Positions 41,626 through 50,147 of a stretch of 64,000 nt of DNA are shown here, in pieces. The notes below the pieces were generated by a model. That model ran no database searches and had not been told where the DNA came from. It was given only the letters and a program-made list of their open reading frames with translations. The stretch is taken from positions 1,262,501 to 1,326,500 of the forward strand of contig JAKZZE010000005.1 in NCBI GenBank assembly GCA_024220505.1, given 5' to 3'. The position numbers and the translations under genes are program-made. This DNA comes from Rhizopus arrhizus. Its lineage: Eukaryota > Mucoromycota > Mucoromycetes > Mucorales > Rhizopodaceae. The number at the start of each line of letters is the position of its first letter. Within the stretch, counting starts at the first letter, position 1.

Positions 41626-44600
41626 TTAGTTATCCATCTTTGTTTCAGAATCAGCTCTAGCCATTCGCGGTATATACCATGATTTGTCAATTGATGAGCC
41701 AACGTATTTAACTGGATGTAGACGATCGGTGTGAACCCATGATTGATAAATTTTTCCATCAACTTCTTGTATTTGATACGTATTGAAATCCATATTACGC
41801 TTGAGTATTTTGTAAGGACCCATCCAATTAAATTCTAGACCTTTTTTGTTTTCATGTCTCAACAATACATAATCACCGACTTCAAACATTTGAGCGTTAT
41901 GTCCATCTAATAGAGAGTCCCAGCGAGATTTGTCAATTTTTGCTTGTCTTCTTAATCTTTCTTCTGCTAGGTATCGTTTTTCACGTAATTTGTGTAAATG
42001 AGTTATAGCATCTTTTGAGATGATTTCTTGATCTTGTTCTGTGAATTCACTAATAAACGGACGATGATGGTCACCAGGTATTCGAGGTTCAACACCATAA
42101 GTCAGAAAGAACGGACTAAATTTCGTTGTCGCATGCTTCCGAATTCGGCAAGCAAAAAGAGCAGCATCCATATAATCGTCCCAGCTATGTATATCACCAT
42201 TGACGTATTTTGTTAACATTTTCTTAAATGTTTGATTAAGTCTTTCACATTTTCCATTAGATCTTGGGTGGAAAGCACTAGTCAAATTGTGTTTGGATTT
42301 GATTTTTGTAATATATTGCTTGACCACCTTAGACATGAAATTAGCGCCTCGGTCAGTCAGAATTTCATCAGGGCATCCAAAGCGCAAAACGATTTCTTCA
42401 TATATAAATTTGACTATTTCTTCACCAGTAGCATTTTGAATTGCTCGAGCGATGGGCCAATTGGTTGTGTAGTCAACTGCCATAAGAATCCATTTATTGC
42501 CATTTTTTGTTAAAGGTAATTCACCAATGAAATCAAGATGCCACCTTGAGAAAACAGGAGGTACATCTAACGGCTTCATAGGAGCATGATGTTTGATTTT
42601 GTCTGAAGATCTGGATAGTTGACATTGAGGACACTTTGATATCCAAGCACTAATGTCATTTTGGATTTTCGGCCACCATACTCTTGATTTCATTAGACTA
42701 TAGACATTTGTTTGACCAGAATGACCATATCCCACATGAAAGCTATCTACCATATCAGCACGTCTAGCAAAAGGAACAAACTTGAGCTCAACATATTCGT
42801 CAGTCTTTGGAATCCTCTCTTTGCGATAAACTTGATTATCTTTGATCACAAATTGATGCTTCATTTTTGCTAGTTCTTTAGAAATCTTATTCGGCCATTT
42901 TTCTGGAGCAGATAAGTAGTGTAAAGGCCAGTCTTGTATGGGATCTTGATCGAGGATGGATAATGACTTGATAGCAGCAGAAATATGATATAAGTAACGA
43001 GGTTGCATTGATTGTTCTTCTGGTTTAGAATCTACTCCATCTCTTCTTGAAAGTAGATCAGGCACATGATTATCCGCACCAGGTTTGTATAATATCTCAG
43101 GATCATACAATTCAATTTCACTGAGCCATCGCACTAGTCTTGGAGTGGGTTTATTCTGTGATCGCAAGTATTTTAAAGGTAGATGGTCTGTAAATACTTG
43201 ATACTCATTACCTTCAACAAAACATCTCCACGTCCTTAATGCATGTAAGATACTAAGTAGTTCTCTCTCTTGAGCAGGATAGTTTCTCTCTGCTTGTGAT
43301 AGCTTCTTGGATTCAAAGGCTAAAGGTTTCCATATACCATTTTCTTCTTGCAGCAGAACAGCACCAATAGCAAAGTCACTTGCATCGCACTCAATTCGAA
43401 AAGGTTTTTCCATATCAGGAGTTGCTAGTACAGGAGCAGTTGCCAATTTCTTCTTAATCAAGTCGAAACTTTTTTGACATTCTTCTGTCCATGAAATAGC
43501 ACGACGTTTGGGACCCGATCCCTGCGTGAGATTTGTCAGAGAAGCAGCAATACCAGCAAATCCAGAGATAAATCGTCGATAATGTTGGGCAAGACCTATA
43601 AACTGTCTGACTTGTTGTACGTTGGTAGGAGCAGGCCAAGATAGGACAGCCTTGACTTTTTCAGGAGCCGGTTTGATCCCCTCTGCGCTAATATTAAAGC
43701 CAAGAAAAGTTAGTTCTTTTCTGTTGAAACGACATTTTTTCTTATTGATAATAAGTTTAGCTTCATCGAGTTTCTTTAATACTAGTCGGACGTGTTCTTT
43801 GTGCTGTTCTTCATCTCCAGTGGAAAATATCAAAATATCATCCAAGTAAACCATCACAAATTTGTCAATGTAATCAGCTAACACTGAGTTCATCATTTTT
43901 TGAAATGCAGGACCACTATTCGAAAGACCAAAAGGAACTACTTTCCAACAGAATTGACCATATCTTGTACTAATAGCAGTTTTGATAGAATCAGCCTCTG
44001 ATAACCGCTGTTGATGAAAACCATTTGTTAAATCCAAGGAGGTGAAATGTTTAGCATTGTGTAAGCGTTCTAGACATTCATCTATACGAGGTAATTGGAT
44101 CTTTTGCTTGAGCGTCACCTTATTCAGCATTCGATAGTCACAACACATACGCAGATCATCATTTGGCTTTCTCACAAATAGCACAGGGTTTGACCATTCG
44201 GAAGCGCAAGGTTCTATCAATCCTTTTTGTAACAATTCATCCAGTTGTTTACGTAATTCAGTCAATTCCAAAGGTGACATTTTGTATGGAGGTCTTGAAA
44301 CAGGTACAGCATCAGGTTTTGTTACAATGATTTCTTGAGTGTCACGCATTGGAGGTAGACCAGAGATATGACCTTTGAAGACATCTGGGAATTCTTTACT
44401 AAATTCTGCAGCCCAAGAAACATCAATGTCTTCAACATGGTTTAAGTATGTAGTTTTTGTTCCATCTGTTGATACATGTGCCAAATAGCATTCTTTTATC
44501 TGATTTGTCTTGAATAATCTATCCAATTGTTTGGCAGTGATCATTGTATTGACTTTTTCATTGTTCGATTTTATCTTGTGATTGTTCTTGCTAGGTTCCA

Positions 44601-46275
44601 TTACCACCATAGAGAAGTCATGCAATGTAACAGTCCACGTACTTTCAAACCAGTCTGGTCGAGGCTTTACCCTTTTTAACAATTCATTACCAAGAATGAC
44701 ATCAAACTTTGACTCGAAAACAAAGGCTTTGAATGTGTCAATAAAGTCCTTACCTTCTCCTTTGACTTTCATTGTACATGTAGCTTCACCAGTGATCATT
44801 GTTTGTTCTCCATTTGCAGTTTCTACAGCTTGGTTATTAACGGTACGAAAGGAATCTGCAAACTTGATGATTTTGGGATGAATGTAATTAGCGCTGGCAC
44901 CACTGTCAATCAATGCATAGTAAGGTTGTCCTTGAATGTAAATTTCGTAAGTGGGTAACATAGTGTTAACAGAAGTTGCATTCATTAGAAAGTTTCGATC
45001 ATTAGAAAAGTCAAAGGAGTAAGGAGAAAGATCAAGTAAGGAATCTTTATTGACACTATCAAAAAAAGACGCATCACTATTTTGTTTGGTTATAGCACGA
45101 TTATTACTTGATTCAATATCAATCAGGTCAGCATTGTAAACTTGATTTTGCCCAAATGCCTTGTTACGATTGTTGTGTTTGTTTTGTTTCAACTTGCTTT
45201 GTTCAAAATCTCTAATTTCTCTCAACCTTGTTCTACATTCTGCTACTACATGTCCAGGTTTGCTACACCAATGACAAATAATGTTGTTTCTTCTGTTGAA
45301 TCTTGTATTTCTTCTGTCTTGTTGATCGTAACGGCTGTTGTTACCACTGGTTCGTATCATCGCGTTTATCTGATGTACCAAGGCTGACAAGTCCATTGGA
45401 TCATTGGGATTCTCTTCAAATTTTCTTTGAGGAATAATTGTTCCACTTTGTTGAGCGCTGTCATATGATATAGCATATCTAATGGATTCTTCAAGTGATC
45501 GAGGTTCTCTGGTTATAACGTGTATTCTTGTTTTATCTCTTAACCCACGGATAAACCGGTCTAGCGCCTCATCGTCAGATACTCTCGGCAAGTCTAACAA
45601 TATATCTTGAAATTCATCAACATATTCTGATACTGAAGAAGTTTGTCTGATGTTCGCTAGTCTGTCTCTTGCGTTTTGCTCAGAATACGTAGGTTTGAAT
45701 GCATACTCCAAAGCTTGCTTGAATTGTTTCCATGTTTGCGGTTCTTCTTGTTTCTGAATCAAATGATTCCACCATTTTTGAGACCTTCCTTTAAGTAAAG
45801 TTACTGCATATGAAATCCACCGGTTCGGATGTACATTATAGAAGCTGAGGTAGCGTTCAACTTCTTGTACCCATAGATTGATTACAGCAGCACTTCTTTC
45901 ACCACCATAGGTAGAGGGAATTGGAATACGTACACTGTTTTGGTTGTTTTCAGGTTTGTTATTTATTGCTGTTGCAACAGCTGAAGCTATCAACTGTGCT
46001 AGATCTTTCATATTCAAGTTATTGGAGTCCATGTTGTCTTCTTTATTTATTAATTGCTTGTTGTTATGAGATATAAATTCTTTTGCTAGTTTTTCTGCTT
46101 CTCGTTCTATGTATATGGATTGTAATCTGTTCAATTGTTTGCGTTGATCTTCCGGAAATGTCAGGGTTTGTCGATAAGATATAAATTTGCTTTTTAATTC
46201 AGGCTTAAGTAACTCCTGTGTTCTTTCTTCTATTTCAAATGTCCTTTGTTGTTGTGATAAACTATTATTTGGCAT
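41626..46275 (-). CDS. gag-pol: Gag-Pol polyprotein of element IV (single ORF)
   Basis: 1549 aa, MPNNSLSQ start. The Gag core (about 100-260) is followed by a classical CCHC knuckle CHWCSKPGHVVAEC (about 333). Protease has LIDSGASANYIH (about 456). RT has YLDDIL (about 811) and RNase H has ECDASDFAIG (about 961). The integrase HHCC finger is about 1177-1218. The catalytic D-D-E is HLDFIGE (about 1246), LTDRGANF (about 1308) and KCERLNQ (about 1343). A C-terminal GPYKIL SH3-like region ends the protein; there is no chromodomain. Gag and Pol are fused with no stop or shift, unlike the other families here. The frame is complete, so this copy could still encode all functions. Confidence 0.95.
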   Translation of the reverse strand: MPNNSLSQQQRTFEIEERTQELLKPELKSKFISYRQTLTFPEDQRKQLNRLQSIYIEREAEKLAKEFISHNNKQLINKEDNMDSNNLNMKDLAQLIASAVATAINNKPENNQNSVRIPIPSTYGGERSAAVINLWVQEVERYLSFYNVHPNRWISYAVTLLKGRSQKWWNHLIQKQEEPQTWKQFKQALEYAFKPTYSEQNARDRLANIRQTSSVSEYVDEFQDILLDLPRVSDDEALDRFIRGLRDKTRIHVITREPRSLEESIRYAISYDSAQQSGTIIPQRKFEENPNDPMDLSALVHQINAMIRTSGNNSRYDQQDRRNTRFNRRNNIICHWCSKPGHVVAECRTRLREIRDFEQSKLKQNKHNNRNKAFGQNQVYNADLIDIESSNNRAITKQNSDASFFDSVNKDSLLDLSPYSFDFSNDRNFLMNATSVNTMLPTYEIYIQGQPYYALIDSGASANYIHPKIIKFADSFRTVNNQAVETANGEQTMITGEATCTMKVKGEGKDFIDTFKAFVFESKFDVILGNELLKRVKPRPDWFESTWTVTLHDFSMVVMEPSKNNHKIKSNNEKVNTMITAKQLDRLFKTNQIKECYLAHVSTDGTKTTYLNHVEDIDVSWAAEFSKEFPDVFKGHISGLPPMRDTQEIIVTKPDAVPVSRPPYKMSPLELTELRKQLDELLQKGLIEPCASEWSNPVLFVRKPNDDLRMCCDYRMLNKVTLKQKIQLPRIDECLERLHNAKHFTSLDLTNGFHQQRLSEADSIKTAISTRYGQFCWKVVPFGLSNSGPAFQKMMNSVLADYIDKFVMVYLDDILIFSTGDEEQHKEHVRLVLKKLDEAKLIINKKKCRFNRKELTFLGFNISAEGIKPAPEKVKAVLSWPAPTNVQQVRQFIGLAQHYRRFISGFAGIAASLTNLTQGSGPKRRAISWTEECQKSFDLIKKKLATAPVLATPDMEKPFRIECDASDFAIGAVLLQEENGIWKPLAFESKKLSQAERNYPAQERELLSILHALRTWRCFVEGNEYQVFTDHLPLKYLRSQNKPTPRLVRWLSEIELYDPEILYKPGADNHVPDLLSRRDGVDSKPEEQSMQPRYLYHISAAIKSLSILDQDPIQDWPLHYLSAPEKWPNKISKELAKMKHQFVIKDNQVYRKERIPKTDEYVELKFVPFARRADMVDSFHVGYGHSGQTNVYSLMKSRVWWPKIQNDISAWISKCPQCQLSRSSDKIKHHAPMKPLDVPPVFSRWHLDFIGELPLTKNGNKWILMAVDYTTNWPIARAIQNATGEEIVKFIYEEIVLRFGCPDEILTDRGANFMSKVVKQYITKIKSKHNLTSAFHPRSNGKCERLNQTFKKMLTKYVNGDIHSWDDYMDAALFACRIRKHATTKFSPFFLTYGVEPRIPGDHHRPFISEFTEQDQEIISKDAITHLHKLREKRYLAEERLRRQAKIDKSRWDSLLDGHNAQMFEVGDYVLLRHENKKGLEFNWMGPYKILKRNMDFNTYQIQEVDGKIYQSWVHTDRLHPVKYVGSSIDKSWYIPRMARADSETKMDN

Positions 46276-46328
46276 AAACTTATATTATGTCTGTTGTAAA
46301 TTATTTGACTACAACAGATGCTACCAAT

Positions 46329-46565
46329 TGTCGTGCTTGTTCTTGTAATTTACTTTTAAGATATGAAAATAAGACTTTAGATTATTCGGTAATTAGATGA
46401 TGTTTATTGATATTCAAATTCTAAGAGTATTTATATTATTTTACAAAGTGAATTATTTACAGTAATAGTTATATTTTGTGAGTCATGATGGAAGTTCATT
46501 ATTGTCTACTTCATGAGTCATCTTCAGTAACTCGTACAAAAGTCTTGATAAGGAACGAATTGTAA
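46329..46565 (-). repeat. 5' LTR of element IV, first part
   Basis: Starts TGTCGTGC and stops at GTAA (46562-46565), the target duplication of solo LTR V. The last 33 bp (CATTGCC...GACA) are at 62931-62963 after the second GTAA (62927-62930). Confidence 0.87.
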
Positions 46566-47061
46566 TGTGAGATTGTTAGGCTTTCGGGTTTAAGTAGGTT
46601 TGGTATAAGTTATTGAGACAAAGTTTTGGTAATCGAATAAAGTATTGGATAAATTAATATCCAAAAAAGAGTAGATAATTTGAGTTGTAAGTTCGCTTGA
46701 GTAGAGTGACCACCAGATCTTGTTAAGTAGATCAGTCTGAATTGAATAAAAGTAAAATAAAAAGATGAAAGATAAAAGATAAAATAAAAAAGAGATTACA
46801 ATGAAGTATATGATTCAAGGGATTATTGATTCTTCCTATTTATAAAATAAAAGAAGTATTTTGTTTCAAAGGAGATTTATTTGGATAAGGTAAGATAATA
46901 ATAATAATAATAATTCTTGATAAATTGTTGATATTTATATGTTTTTGGTTTTCTTGATTTTGTGATGTTTTTAGATTTTTGTGTTTTCCTTTGAATTGTG
47001 AATTTAGTTGAGTTATTCAATTTCATTGAGTTTATCAAAAATATTGAGGACATGAACTTAG
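46566..47061 (-). repeat. Solo LTR V, first part (related to family III)
   Basis: Begins TGTGAGATTGTTAGG and contains the conserved GTGACCACCAGATCTTGTTAAG block (about 46708). It is interrupted by the family III array at TTAG (47058-47061 and 62858-62861). Its remainder, ending TTCGTCACA, is 62862-62926. Total 561 bp with a GTAA duplication outside. A short (TAA)n run lies at 46897-46912. Confidence 0.82.
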
Positions 47062-47639
47062 TGTGAGATTGGAGTTTGTAGGGTTTATATAGTATAAAAT
47101 AGGTTTGTTTTATAAGATTCTTGATGTGAGACCAAAGTTTCGTATAGAGTTTGGTTCCAAAAGTAGTAATAATTTGAATATAAGTTCGCTTGTAATAAGT
47201 GACCACCAGATCTTGTTAAGTAGATCAAACTGTTGTGAATAAAATAAAGTAAAAAGATAAAAAAAAAGGGATTACAATGAAGTGTATTTGCTTCAAGGGA
47301 CTTCTTGTTCTTGATATTTGATAAAATAAAAGAAAAACAAAAGAGATTTACTTTGTATGATATTTATTAAAATAATCAAAAGTAAAGTAAGTAAAGTAAA
47401 ACAAAAGTTAAAAGTGAAGTAAGTAAGTCAAGAGTAAGTATAAGAAATATTGAAGTTATTTATATGTTTTTGGCTTTTCTGATTATATACTGTTTTTGAT
47501 GATTTTGTGGATATTCTGTATTTTTTGTATTTTTCTGGATTTATCTGTATTCATACGTATTTGTTTGTATTTTCCTGGATTTGAATTAGTTGGAGAGAGA
47601 AAAGTCAAATGCTGCAAAAGTTTGCTGCATTGTGTTACA
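47062..47639 (-). repeat. Family III LTR, left
   Basis: 578 bp, TGTGAGATTGG...GTGTTACA. The conserved core GTGACCACCAGATCTTGTTAAG is at about 47199 and the TGAAG-N8-CTTCA hairpin at about 47278-47297. The end bordering ORF4 is coding for 54 nt. Confidence 0.92.
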
Positions 47640-48461
47640 GATGCCCGGGGTGGACAAAAGTTCGTCCTCGAACGTTCCATGGCGTGGGACATGTAAGTGG
47701 GCCCAAGAGTCTTCTTGTTTTATTACTTTCTTTAGGATGGGATCGATTCGTCCCTCTATGAGTATATCTTTCAATTGGTGATGCTTGGCGTTGAGATATC
47801 TGTTGACACTAGCTTGAGTGGCATTAGGGCGTTGGAACACGAAGTGACTCCATCGATTGACTTGTGTCGCTAATTCTTCAATAGCTTTTTGTTTCTTCTT
47901 ATGGGCACGTTTGAGATCTTGTTGTGCTTTCTTATATTCTGAATATGCTTCCAGGATGTATTCTTTGGTGATATTTGCGGCTTCCATATTACCTTTTTGC
48001 CAGTCTTCTGGCAATAAATCATTCCATTCTTTGATACTTTGGTCGGAACAAGGATAATAAGGCAGTGGGTTATGTAAGGTGTTGATATGAGCAATGGTAG
48101 GTTGCAGAATTTCTTCAAAAGAGGTTGGAGTTGGCCAATCCATGATTTGTGCTTGCTCCTTTACTCTTTCTTGGATTACCTTTGCAAAATGTATGGCACT
48201 GTTATGTGTTGTGGGTTCCATCCCTTCATCAACTTCAAGAACTAGACAATCAAATTCTTTGAAATCATCTTGACAACATTGTAGCCATTGTTCAAGAGCA
48301 ATAACCAAATCTTCGTATCCTTCTTGCTGATAAAAGGTATGAAAGTAATCCTGCAGCATGTTCTTGTAATATTCATCAGGATCAGCAAAATCTTCTTTCT
48401 TGGGTGCATAGGGTCTCCACCAGGATCCCTTGTTATTTTCAGTGTACAGGTTTGTATTCAT
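47586..48461 (-). CDS. ORF4 of array copy 1: unrecognised protein in the envelope position
   Basis: 291 aa, MNTNLYTEN start, 134 nt after the integrase stop, with a long A-run (in sense) between. Conserved with the III-0 homologue. The N-terminal block is SWWRPYA...YYKNMLQDYF..FYQQEGYEDLVIALEQWLQCC. Residues about 165-205 are Lys/Glu/Gln-rich and look coiled-coil (YSEYKKAQQDLKRAHKKKQK). The C-terminal block has RWSHFVF, KHHQLKD, RIDPILKKV, DSWAHL, FEDELL and PGIC. There is no signal peptide, transmembrane segment or cysteine pattern of an envelope protein, and no nuclease or protease motif that I recognise. It could be an RNA- or capsid-binding accessory factor, but no function is assigned. 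Confidence 0.78.
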   Translation of the reverse strand: MNTNLYTENNKGSWWRPYAPKKEDFADPDEYYKNMLQDYFHTFYQQEGYEDLVIALEQWLQCCQDDFKEFDCLVLEVDEGMEPTTHNSAIHFAKVIQERVKEQAQIMDWPTPTSFEEILQPTIAHINTLHNPLPYYPCSDQSIKEWNDLLPEDWQKGNMEAANITKEYILEAYSEYKKAQQDLKRAHKKKQKAIEELATQVNRWSHFVFQRPNATQASVNRYLNAKHHQLKDILIEGRIDPILKKVIKQEDSWAHLHVPRHGTFEDELLSTPGICNTMQQTFAAFDFSLSN

Positions 48462-48552
48462 TTTCCTTTTCTTGAGTTTGTCTTCTTGGATAGATAGAAG
48501 ATTATATATTTTTTTGTAGTATTTATATTATTTCTATATTTTTGTGCTTGTG

Positions 48553-48588
<36 letters not shown>

Positions 48589-48595
48589 CAAAGTT

Positions 48596-49942
48596 TTAGT
48601 CAAAGAGTTCCTTTGTTTCATCATCTAAGACACTTGAAACAATCCGCTGATGTTCTGTTCTCCATTGGGTATTTGGTATCGAATAAGGTTTTAACCTATT
48701 CCCATGTACTCTTTTAATTCTTGTGTCTTGTACTTCGGTATTTTTAATATGATAAGTTCCTTTGCCTAAAGCTTGGTGTATGATGTATGGTCCTTCCCAT
48801 TTGTCTTGAAGTTTTCCAGACCATGAAGTTGATAAGTAATCCTTATATAACAGCACGACATCACCTAATTTGAATGGTGGTTTTAATTCTTTTCTTTGAT
48901 CGAGGATCTTATTTTCTATCGCCTTTTTCTGTGCATTCTGTGTGGTCTTTATTGCTTTGGCTGCTTGTTCCCTTATACGATTGAGACTATGCAACTGATG
49001 AGCGGTGCGATGGAATAAGATAGCTTCAAACTTTGGTGAGTTTCTCTCATGGATCAAGTGATTCATGTCAAATGGTGTTTTAGGTTCATATCCGTATGTC
49101 AGATAGAATGGACTTTGCTTTGTAGTAGCTTGTTTCATTGATCTGTAAGCGAATAAGGTAGCGGGTAAATATTGGTCCCAGTCTTTCTTTTCTTCATCTG
49201 AACGTCGTTGCAATATTTGTCCAAGAGTTTTATTGAAACGTTCTATGAGTCCATTACTCTGTGGATTGTATGGTGTGGTTGTTTTGTGTATAATTGAGTA
49301 ATTTCGGCAGACTTGTCGAATTAGATCGCTAACAAAAGGCTTTCCATTATCAGAGACGATAATAGTTGGGCAGCCATGTCTACAAATAATTTCTTCATAT
49401 AGGAACAACGCTATTTCCGATGCAGTTTGAAATCTCATTGGCCTGGCCTCTACATATTTTGTAAGGTAGTCAATTCCAGCAATTATGTAACGATAGCCTG
49501 CTCTTGATGCTTGTACGTGCTTAACATCTAGTGCTATACGATCAAAGGGTTTCGTCGACACTGGTACTGGATATAATTCTTCATTAAGACTTTTACTTCC
49601 ATATACTTGGCATCGAGGGCATTTTTTGACGTATTCTTGGATATCTTGTGACATTTTTTCCCAGTAGTATCTTGTTGCAATTTTGTGTAGCGTATTGTTA
49701 TAAGCAAGATGTCCTCCTAAAGGATGTTGATGGTAGGTATGAATAATGTTTTCAGCCTCTTCCTTATTTAAAACTTTGCGAATGATCCCATTGGATGTGT
49801 TGTAGCGATACAAAGTATCTTTATATATTGTATAATTGATTGATTCTCTTTCAAGATATTTTATCATTTTTGTTGATAGGTTATCAGGTATTTTTAGTGT
49901 GAGTAAATATTGTTTCATCTTTTTCATTTTTTCTTCTTCCAT
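48596..49942 (-). CDS. Stand-alone integrase ORF, array copy 1
   Basis: 448 aa, MEEEKMKKMK start. HHCC finger (HPLGGHLAYN...CPRCQ). D in IALDVKHV, D in VSDNGKPF and E in LIERFNK form the catalytic triad. The C-terminal GPYIIHQ SH3-like region (about 385) ends before a short acidic tail. It is closely related to 30117-31463. Separate frame from the RT ORF; the spacer of about 200 nt holds poly(A) tracts (in sense) and the conserved purine tract. Confidence 0.92.
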   Translation of the reverse strand: MEEEKMKKMKQYLLTLKIPDNLSTKMIKYLERESINYTIYKDTLYRYNTSNGIIRKVLNKEEAENIIHTYHQHPLGGHLAYNNTLHKIATRYYWEKMSQDIQEYVKKCPRCQVYGSKSLNEELYPVPVSTKPFDRIALDVKHVQASRAGYRYIIAGIDYLTKYVEARPMRFQTASEIALFLYEEIICRHGCPTIIVSDNGKPFVSDLIRQVCRNYSIIHKTTTPYNPQSNGLIERFNKTLGQILQRRSDEEKKDWDQYLPATLFAYRSMKQATTKQSPFYLTYGYEPKTPFDMNHLIHERNSPKFEAILFHRTAHQLHSLNRIREQAAKAIKTTQNAQKKAIENKILDQRKELKPPFKLGDVVLLYKDYLSTSWSGKLQDKWEGPYIIHQALGKGTYHIKNTEVQDTRIKRVHGNRLKPYSIPNTQWRTEHQRIVSSVLDDETKELFD

Positions 49943-50059
49943 TGTGTGTAACTTTGTTATTGTGCTTTAAGGTGGTACTATTTCTGTAATTTTCTGTATT
50001 AAGGTTTTGTCGGTTTGTGTGTGTGTATTTTTTTTTTTTTTTTTTGATTTTGTTTGTTT

Positions 50060-50083
50060 CAACTACCCTCCCAGCCTCCTTGT

Positions 50084-50086
<3 letters not shown>
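50060..50086 (-). promoter_or_regulatory. Conserved purine tract between RT and integrase ORFs (array copy 1)
   Basis: In sense: CTACAAGGAGGCTGGGAGGG, then TAGTTGAAAC, directly after a 42-base A-run (plus-strand T 50086-50127). It corresponds to 31571-31600 of III-0, where no A-run is present, so the purine motif rather than the homopolymer is what is conserved. Confidence 0.5.
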
Positions 50087-50130
<44 letters not shown>

Positions 50131-50147
50131 GGATGTTCTTTTGTTCT

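Noticed and set aside
47586..48461. ORF4 as a retroviral envelope glycoprotein
   Set aside because: No signal peptide, transmembrane segment, Cys pattern or cleavage site; position alone is not sufficient.
50086..50127. Poly(A) tracts (in sense) between ORFs as conserved internal ribosome entry leaders
   Set aside because: The long tract between RT and IN is absent from III-0 and differs in length between the array copies, so it looks like homopolymer expansion. A-rich character near the ORF4 start is only weakly conserved.
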